From Prostheceraeus crozeri (lineage: Eukaryota; Platyhelminthes; Polycladida; Euryleptidae): a DNA stretch of 64,000 nt. Made by a program: the position numbers and the translations under genes. Within the stretch, counting starts at the first letter, position 1, and each line of letters opens with the position of its first letter. Shown in pieces: positions 55,996 to 64,000 of the stretch. Location of the stretch: NCBI GenBank assembly GCA_907163375.1, contig CAJQUW010000468.1, positions 62,001 through 126,000 of the forward strand. The letters are read 5' to 3'. The notes under the pieces are model-generated. The model had not been told where the DNA came from, did not search any database, and was given only the letters and a program-made list of their open reading frames with translations.

Positions 55996-58900
55996 ACCAT
56001 GTAGAATTTGACGCTGAATCCGAATCTGGCCTCCGTTTTCCCATCCGATGCTTCGTTTTGGCTCTACAGCCCACAGCCATCGCAAAAATTCTTTCGTTTT
56101 TTCGAAAAAATTTCGTGAAGAAAAATTTTTTCTCTCCGATTGACTTGAAACTCACCATGTTGATAGAGAATTTCATGCTGATTCCAAATCTGAAATCCGT
56201 TTTCCCATCCGATGCTTCGTTTTGACGCTAGAGCCCAAAACGTCCAAAATTCTAACTCTGTCGTTTTTCGCCAATCTCCCAAAATCTGAAATGGCGTCTC
56301 ACATCTAAACGAAGGCAGATATGAACAAGCCGTTTCTTTCAGTGAATTTGTCTCACTCTTAGCTTTCAAACGAGCTATTGCACGACAAAATCCGTCCACT
56401 AGAAGCAAAGTTGGAAGGTCGGTGCCGGGGGGTGACGAAAATTTTTCTCTCCGATTGCTTTCAAATTCACCATACAGATGCAGAATTTCACGCTGAATCC
56501 GAATCTGGCCTCCGTTTTCCCATCCGATGCTTCGTTTTATAGCTAAAGCCCAAAACGTCCAAAATTCTAACTCTGTCGTTTTTCGCCAATCTCCCAAAAT
56601 CTGAAATGGCGTCTCACATCTAAACGAAGGCAGATATGAACAAGCCGTTTCTTTCAGTGAATTTGTCTCACTCTTAGCTTTCAAACAAGCTATTGCACGA
56701 CAAAATCCGTCCACTAGAAGCAAAGTTGGAAGGTCGGTGCCGGGGGAGACGAAAATTTTTCCCTCCGATTGCTTACAAATTCACCATACAGATGCAGAAT
56801 TTCACGCTGAATCCGAATCTGAAATCCGTTTTCCCATCCGATGCTTCGTTTTGACGCTACAGCCCAAAACGTCCAAAATTCTAACTCTGTCGTTTTTCGC
56901 CAATCTCCCAAAATCTGAAATGGCGTCTCACATCTAAACGAAGGCAGATATGAACAAGCCGTTTCTTTCAGTGAATTTGTCTCACTCTTAGCTTTCAAAC
57001 GAGCTATTGCACGACAAAATCCGTCCACTAGAAGCAAAGTTGGAAGGTCGGTGCCGGGGGGTGACGAAAATTTTTCTCTCCGATTGCTTTCAAATTCACC
57101 ATACAGATGCAGAATTTCACGCTGAATCTGAATCTGAAATCCGTTTTCCCATCCGATGCTTCGTTTTGACGCTACAGCCCAAAACGTCCAAAATTCTAAC
57201 TCTGTCGTTTTTCGCCAATCTCCCAAAATCTGAAATGGCGTCTCACATCTAAACGAAGGCAGATATGAACAAGCCGTTTCTTTCAGTGAATTTGTCTCAC
57301 TCTTAGCTTTCAAACGAGCTATTGCACGACAAAATCCGTCCACTAGAAGCAAAGTTGGAAGGTCGGTGCCGGGGGAGACGAAAATTTTTCCCTCCGATTG
57401 CTTACAAATTCACCATACAGATGCAGAATTTCACGCTGAATCCGAATCTGAAATCCGTTTTCCCATCCGATGCTTCGTTTTGACGCTACAGCCCAAAACG
57501 TCCAAAATTCTAACTCTGTCGTTTTTCGCCAATCTCCCAAAATCTGAAATGGCGTCTCACATCTAAACGAAGGCAGATATGAACAAGCCGTTTCTTTCAG
57601 TGAATTTGTCTCACTCTTAGCTTTCAAACGAGCTATTGCACGACAAAATCCGTCCACTAGAAGCAAAGTTGGAAGGTCGGTGCCGGGGGGTGACGAAAAT
57701 TTTTCTCTCCGATTGCTTTCAAATTCACCATACAGATGCAGAATTTCACGCTGAATCTGAATCTGAAATCCGTTTTCCCATCCGATGCTTCGTTTTGACG
57801 CTACAGCCCAAAACGTCCAAAATTCTAACTCTGTCGTTTTTCGCCAATCTCCCAAAATCTGAAATGGCGTCTCACATCTAAACGAAGGCAGATATGAACA
57901 AGCCGTTTCTTTCAGTGAATTTGTCTCACTCTTAGCTTTCAAACGAGCTATTGCACGACAAAATCCGTCCACTAGAAGCAAAGTTGGAAGGTCGGTGCCG
58001 GGGGGGACGAAAATTTTTCCCTCCGATTGCTTACAAATTCACCATACAGATGCAGAATTTCACGCTGAATCCGAATCTGAAATCCGTTTTCCCATCCGAT
58101 GCTTCGTTTTGACGCTACAGCCCAAAACGTCCAAAATTCTAACTCTGTCGTTTTTCGCCAATCTCCCAAAATCTGAAATGGCGTCTCACATCTAAACGAA
58201 GGCAGATATGAACAAGCCGTTTCTTTCAGTGAATTTGTCTCACTCTTAGCTTTCAAACGAGCTATTGCACGACAAAATCCGTCCACTAGAAGCAAAGTTG
58301 GAAGGTCGGTGCCGGGGGGTGACGAAAATTTTTCTCTCCGATTGCTTTCAAATTCACCATACAGATGCAGAATTTCACGCTGATTCCAAATCTGAAATCC
58401 GTTTTCCCATCCGATGCTTCGTTTTGACGCTACAGCCCAAAACGTCCAAAATTCTAACTCTGTCGTTTTTCGCCAATCTCCCAAAATCTGAAATGGCGTC
58501 TCACATCTAAACGAAGGCAGATATGAACAAGCCGTTTCTTTCAGTGAATTTGTCTCACTCTTAGCTTTCAAACGAGCTATTGCACGACAAAATCCGTCCA
58601 CTAGAAGCAAAGTTGGAAGGTCGGTGCCGGGGGGGACGAAAATTTTTCCCTCCGATTGCTTACAAATTCACCATACAGATGCAGAATTTCACGCTGAATC
58701 CGAATCTGAAATCCGTTTTCCCATCCGATGCTTCGTTTTGACGCTACAGCCCAAAACGTCCAAAATTCTAACTCTGTCGTTTTTCGCCAATCTCCCAAAA
58801 TCTGAAATGGCGTCTCACATCTAAACGAAGGCAGATATGAACAAGCCGTTTCTTTCAGTGAATTTGTCTCACTCTTAGCTTTCAAACGAGCTATTGCACG

Positions 58901-61900
58901 ACAAAATCCGTCCACTAGAAGCAAAGTTGGAAGGTCGGTGCCGGGGGGTGACGAAAATTTTTCCCTCCGATTGCTTTCAAATTCACCATACAGATGCAGA
59001 ATTTCACGCTGAATCTGAATCTGAAATCCGTTTTCCCATCCGATGCTTCGTTTTGACGCTACAGCCCAAAACGTCCAAAATTCTAACTCTGTCGTTTTTC
59101 GCCAATCTCCCAAAATCTGAAATGGCGTCTCACATCTAAACGAAGGCAGATATGAACAAGCCGTTTCTTTCAGTGAATTTGTCTCACTCTTAGCTTTCAA
59201 ACGAGCTATTGCACGACAAAATCCGTCCACTAGAAGCAAAGTTGGAAGGTCGGTGCCGGGGGGTGACGAAAATTTTTCTCTCCGATTGCTTTCAAATTCA
59301 CCATACAGATGCAGAATTTCACGCTGAATCTGAATCTGAAATCCGTTTTCCCATCCGATGCTTCGTTTTGACGCTACAGCCCAAAACGTCCAAAATTCTA
59401 ACTCTGTCGTTTTTCGCCAATCTCCCAAAATCTGAAATGGCGTCTCACATCTAAACGAAGGCAGATATGAACAAGCCGTTTCTTTCAGTGAATTTGTCTC
59501 ACTCTTAGCTTTCAAACGAGCTATTGCACGACAAAATCCGTCCACTAGAAGCAAAGTTGGAAGGTCGGTGCCGGGGGGGACGAAAATTTTTCCCTCCGAT
59601 TGCTTACAAATTCACCATACAGATGCAGAATTTCACGCTGAATCCGAATCTGAAATCCGTTTTCCCATCCGATGCTTCGTTTTGACGCTACAGCCCAAAA
59701 CGTCCAAAATTCTAACTCTGTCGTTTTTCGCCAATCTCCCAAAATCTGAAATGGCGTCTCACATCTAAACGAAGGCAGATATGAACAAGCCGTTTCTTTC
59801 AGTGAATTTGTCTCACTCTTAGCTTTCAAACGAGCTATTGCACGACAAAATCCGTCCACTAGAAGCAAAGTTGGAAGGTCGGTGCCGGGGGGTGACGAAA
59901 ATTTTTCTCTCCGATTGCTTTCAAATTCACCATACAGATGCAGAATTTCACGCTGAATCTGAATCTGAAATCCGTTTTCCCATCCGATGCTTCGTTTTGA
60001 CGCTACAGCCCAAAACGTCCAAAATTCTAACTCTGTCGTTTTTCGCCAATCTCCCAAAATCTGAAATGGCGTCTCACATCTAAACGAAGGCAGATATGAA
60101 CAAGCCGTTTCTTTCAGTGAATTTGTCTCACTCTTAGCTTTCAAACGAGCTATTGCACGACAAAATCCGTCCACTAGAAGCAAAGTTGGAAGGTCGGTGC
60201 CGGGGGGTGACGAAAATTTTTCCCTCCGATTGCTTACAAATTCACCATACAGATGCAGAATTTCACGCTGAATCTGAATCTGAAATCCGTTTTCCCATCC
60301 GATGCTTCGTTTTGACGCTACAGCCCAAAACGTCCAAAATTCTAACTCTGTCGTTTTTCGCCAATCTCCCAAAATCTGAAATGGCGTCTCACATCTAAAC
60401 GAAGGCAGATATGAACAAGCCGTTTCTTTCAGTGAATTTGTCTCACTCTTAGCTTTCAAACGAGCTATTGCACGACAAAATCCGTCCACTAGAAGCAAAG
60501 TTGGAAGGTCGGTGCCGGGGGGTGACGAAAATTTTTCTCTCCGATTGCTTTCAAATTCACCATACAGATGCAGAATTTCACGCTGAATCTGAATCTGAAA
60601 TCCGTTTTCCCATCCGATGCTTCGTTTTGACGCTACAGCCCAAAACGTCCAAAATTCTAACTCTGTCGTTTTTCGCCAATCTCCCAAAATCTGAAATGGC
60701 GTCTCACATCTAAACGAAGGCAGATATGAACAAGCCGTTTCTTTCAGTGAATTTGTCTCACTCTTAGCTTTCAAACGAGCTATTGCACGACAAAATCCGT
60801 CCACTAGAAGCAAAGTTGGAAGGTCGGTGCCGGGGGGTGACGAAAATTTTTCTCTCCGATTGCTTTCAAATTCACCATACAGATGCAGAATTTCACGCTG
60901 AATCTGAATCTGAAATCCGTTTTCCCATCCGATGCTTCGTTTTGACGCTACAGCCCAAAACGTCCAAAATTCTAACTCTGTCGTTTTTCGCCAATCTCCC
61001 AAAATCTGAAATGGCGTCTCACATCTAAACGAAGGCAGATATGAACAAGCCGTTTCTTTCAGTGAATTTGTCTCACTCTTAGCTTTCAAACGAGCTATTG
61101 CACGACAAAATCCGTCCACTAGAAGCAAAGTTGGAAGGTCGGTGCCGGGGGGTGACGAAAATTTTTCTCTCCGATTGCTTTCAAATTCACCATACAGATG
61201 CAGAATTTCACGCTGAATCTGAATCTGAAATCCGTTTTCCCATCCGATGCTTCGTTTTGACGCTACAGCCCAAAACGTCCAAAATTCTAACTCTGTCGTT
61301 TTTCGCCAATCTCCCAAAATCTGAAATGGCGTCTCACATCTAAACGAAGGCAGATATGAACAAGCCGTTTCTTTCAGTGAATTTGTCTCACTCTTAGCTT
61401 TCAAACGAGCTATTGCACGACAAAATCCGTCCACTAGAAGCAAAGTTGGAAGGTCGGTGCCGGGGGGTGACGAAAATTTTTCTCTCCGATTGCTTTCAAA
61501 TTCACCATACAGATGCAGAATTTCACGCTGAATCTGAATCTGAAATCCGTTTTCCCATCCGATGCTTCGTTTTGACGCTACAGCCCAAAACGTCCAAAAT
61601 TCTAACTCTGTCGTTTTTCGCCAATCTCCCAAAATCTGAAATGGCGTCTCACATCTAAACGAAGGCAGATATGAACAAGCCGTTTCTTTCAGTGAATTTG
61701 TCTCACTCTTAGCTTTCAAACGAGCTATTGCACGACAAAATCCGTCCACTAGAAGCAAAGTTGGAAGGTCGGTGCCGGGGGGTGACGAAAATTTTTCCCT
61801 CCGATTGCTTTCAAATTCACCATACAGATGCAGAATTTCACGCTGAATCTGAATCTGAAATCCGTTTTCCCATCCGATGCTTCGTTTTGACGCTACAGCC

Positions 61901-64000
61901 CAAAACGTCCAAAATTCTAACTCTGTCGTTTTTCGCCAATCTCCCAAAATCTGAAATGGCGTCTCACATCTAAACGAAGGCAGATATGAACAAGCCGTTT
62001 CTTTCAGTGAATTTGTCTCACTCTTAGCTTTCAAACGAGCTATTGCACGACAAAATCCGTCCACTAGAAGCAAAGTTGGAAGGTCGGTGCCGGGGGGTGA
62101 CGAAAATTTTTCTCTCCGATTGCTTTCAAATTCACCATACAGATGCAGAATTTCACGCTGAATCTGAATCTGAAATCCGTTTTCCCATCCGATGCTTCGT
62201 TTTGACGCTACAGCCCAAAACGTCCAAAATTCTAACTCTGTCGTTTTTCGCCAATCTCCCAAAATCTGAAATGGCGTCTCACATCTAAACGAAGGCAGAT
62301 ATGAACAAGCCGTTTCTTTCAGTGAATTTGTCTCACTCTTAGCTTTCAAACGAGCTATTGCACGACAAAATCCGTCCACTAGAAGCAAAGTTGGAAGGTC
62401 GGTGCCGGGGGGTGACGAAAATTTTTCTCTCCGATTGCTTTCAAATTCACCATACAGATGCAGAATTTCACGCTGAATCTGAATCTGAAATCCGTTTTCC
62501 CATCCGATGCTTCGTTTTGACGCTACAGCCCAAAACGTCCAAAATTCTAACTCTGTCGTTTTTCGCCAATCTCCCAAAATCTGAAATGGCGTCTCACATC
62601 TAAACGAAGGCAGATATGAACAAGCCGTTTCTTTCAGTGAATTTGTCTCACTCTTAGCTTTCAAACGAGCTATTGCACGACAAAATCCGTCCACTAGAAG
62701 CAAAGTTGGAAGGTCGGTGCCGGGGGGTGACGAAAATTTTTCTCTCCGATTGCTTTCAAATTCACCATACAGATGCAGAATTTCACGCTGAATCTGAATC
62801 TGAAATCCGTTTTCCCATCCGATGCTTCGTTTTGACGCTACAGCCCAAAACGTCCAAAATTCTAACTCTGTCGTTTTTCGCCAATCTCCCAAAATCTGAA
62901 ATGGCGTCTCACATCTAAACGAAGGCAGATATGAACAAGCCGTTTCTTTCAGTGAATTTGTCTCACTCTTAGCTTTCAAACGAGCTATTGCACGACAAAA
63001 TCCGTCCACTAGAAGCAAAGTTGGAAGGTCGGTGCCGGGGGGGACGAAAATTTTTCCCTCCGATTGCTTACAAATTCACCATACAGATGCAGAATTTCAC
63101 GCTGAATCCGAATCTGAAATCCGTTTTCCCATCCGATGCTTCGTTTTGACGCTACAGCCCAAAACGTCCAAAATTCTAACTCTGTCGTTTTTCGCCAATC
63201 TCCCAAAATCTGAAATGGCGTCTCACATCTAAACGAAGGCAGATATGAACAAGCCGTTTCTTTCAGTGAATTTGTCTCACTCTTAGCTTTCAAACGAGCT
63301 ATTGCACGACAAAATCCGTCCACTAGAAGCAAAGTTGGAAGGTCGGTGCCGGGGGGTGACGAAAATTTTTCTCTCCGATTGCTTTCAAATTCACCATACA
63401 GATGCAGAATTTCACGCTGAATCTGAATCTGAAATCCGTTTTCCCATCCGATGCTTCGTTTTGACGCTACAGCCCAAAACGTCCAAAATTCTAACTCTGT
63501 CGTTTTTCGCCAATCTCCCAAAATCTGAAATGGCGTCTCACATCTAAACGAAGGCAGATATGAACAAGCCGTTTCTTTCAGTGAATTTGTCTCACTCTTA
63601 GCTTTCAAACGAGCTATTGCACGACAAAATCCGTCCACTAGAAGCAAAGTTGGAAGGTCGGTGCCGGGGGGTGACGAAAATTTTTCTCTCCGATTGCTTT
63701 CAAATTCACCATACAGATGCAGAATTTCACGCTGAATCTGAATCTGAAATCCGTTTTCCCATCCGATGCTTCGTTTTGACGCTACAGCCCAAAACGTCCA
63801 AAATTCTAACTCTGTCGTTTTTCGCCAATCTCCCAAAATCTGAAATGGCGTCTCACATCTAAACGAAGGCAGATATGAACAAGCCGTTTCTTTCAGTGAA
63901 TTTGTCTCACTCTTAGCTTTCAAACGAGCTATTGCACGACAAAATCCGTCCACTAGAAGCAAAGTTGGAAGGTCGGTGCCGGGGGGTGACGAAAATTTTT
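55996..64000. repeat. Right inverted arm: at least 25 copies of a 314/315-bp tandem repeat, continuing past the window
   Basis: The unit is the reverse complement of the left-arm unit (CCCATCCGATGCTTCGTTTT, TCTAACTCTGTCGTTTTTCG, GTCTCACATCTAAACGAAGG). Most units are 315 bp (type B, with GGTGACG and TTGCTTTCAAATTC). Type A units are 314 bp (no T in the GGACG step, TTGCTTACAAATTC) and recur at about 56,737, 57,366, 57,995, 58,624, 59,568 and 63,032, that is with spacings 629, 629, 629, 944 and 3,464 bp. The two innermost units are more diverged and match distinctive left-arm variants. The array homogenises outward. Confidence 0.95.

Larger units (their letters stand above)
35553..64000. mobile_element. 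Maverick/Polinton virus-like DNA transposon (right end outside the window)
   Basis: Diagnostic content is present in one block: protein-primed DNA polymerase B, rve integrase, adenain-like protease, FtsK/A32-type ATPase and capsid-module proteins, between inverted arms. The left boundary is set where the LINE reading frame stops and AGTAAGTAAACGGCG begins; Polintons usually begin AG and make a 6-bp target duplication, which cannot be checked because the right end is missing. The coding interior is about 18.5 kb. Several genes are broken, so this copy is not autonomous as read. Confidence 0.95.

Noticed and set aside
59545-63018. 1,157-residue minus-strand ORF and the 212- and 317-residue ORFs beside it
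   Set aside because: They are translations of the 315-bp tandem repeat, which is divisible by three; start and stop points follow the 314-bp units. Not listed as genes.
56737-63862. Series of 66- and 81-residue plus-strand ORFs
   Set aside because: One per repeat unit on the other strand; periodicity by-products.
55996-64000. CRISPR-like periodic array
   Set aside because: The period is about 315 bp with no unique spacers, in an animal genome; it is a transposon-arm satellite.

Overview
This is animal (metazoan) DNA. It is AT-rich and intron-rich, with GT-AG exons on the minus strand, tRNA-derived SINEs, LINE and Penelope-like debris, a mariner copy, and the TAGGCCTA / TACATGTA words common in marine invertebrate genomes. 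I infer a marine invertebrate and cannot name the species.

Region 1 (1-35.5 kb) is host chromosome. It carries scattered short minus-strand exons with good splice sites (about 25.7, 21.9-20.9, 12.7, 11.4, 11.0 and 1.6 kb), probably from one long-intron gene of unknown identity. It also holds a fold-back SINE pair, a perfect-type hairpin element, inverted copies of a GGCGGTG satellite-bearing element, a deleted mariner with long inverted ends, LINE and Penelope-like fragments, a recent 286-bp duplication and a second SINE pair. A LINE endonuclease gene at 35.0-35.55 kb is cut by the next element.

Region 2 (about 35.55 kb to beyond 64 kb) is a Maverick/Polinton, a virus-like DNA transposon. 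Its arms are inverted and built from about 315-bp tandem repeats: about 5 copies on the left (35.8-37.4 kb) and at least 25 on the right (56-64 kb, running off the window). The interior encodes a protein-primed family B DNA polymerase with zinc fingers, an rve integrase, an adenain-like cysteine protease, a FtsK/A32-type packaging ATPase, capsid-module proteins, basic virion-core-like proteins, a separate DEDDh exonuclease, two RING-like proteins and, unusually, a TATA-binding-protein-like protein that overlaps a PC4-like gene. The integrase (perhaps shortened), protease, exonuclease, TBP-like gene and one large structural gene are open. The polymerase, ATPase, capsid gene and several others are broken by frameshifts, stops or deletion, so this copy looks defective, although some single-base breaks could be assembly error.

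The most interesting signal is in the transcription layout. The left (rightward) and right (leftward) early units start from promoters of the same design: two CCAAT boxes 17 bp apart, then a TATA box. Each then has a first exon ending at the ATG, followed by a 67-nt intron. The two introns align without gaps (45 of 67 identical by hand count), and both proteins then begin Met-Ala-Ser-Thr. A third acceptor at 38,549 would join the same ATG to the exonuclease, again giving Met-Ala-Ser. Together with the TBP-like and PC4-like genes this suggests an element that carries its own transcription-initiation module.
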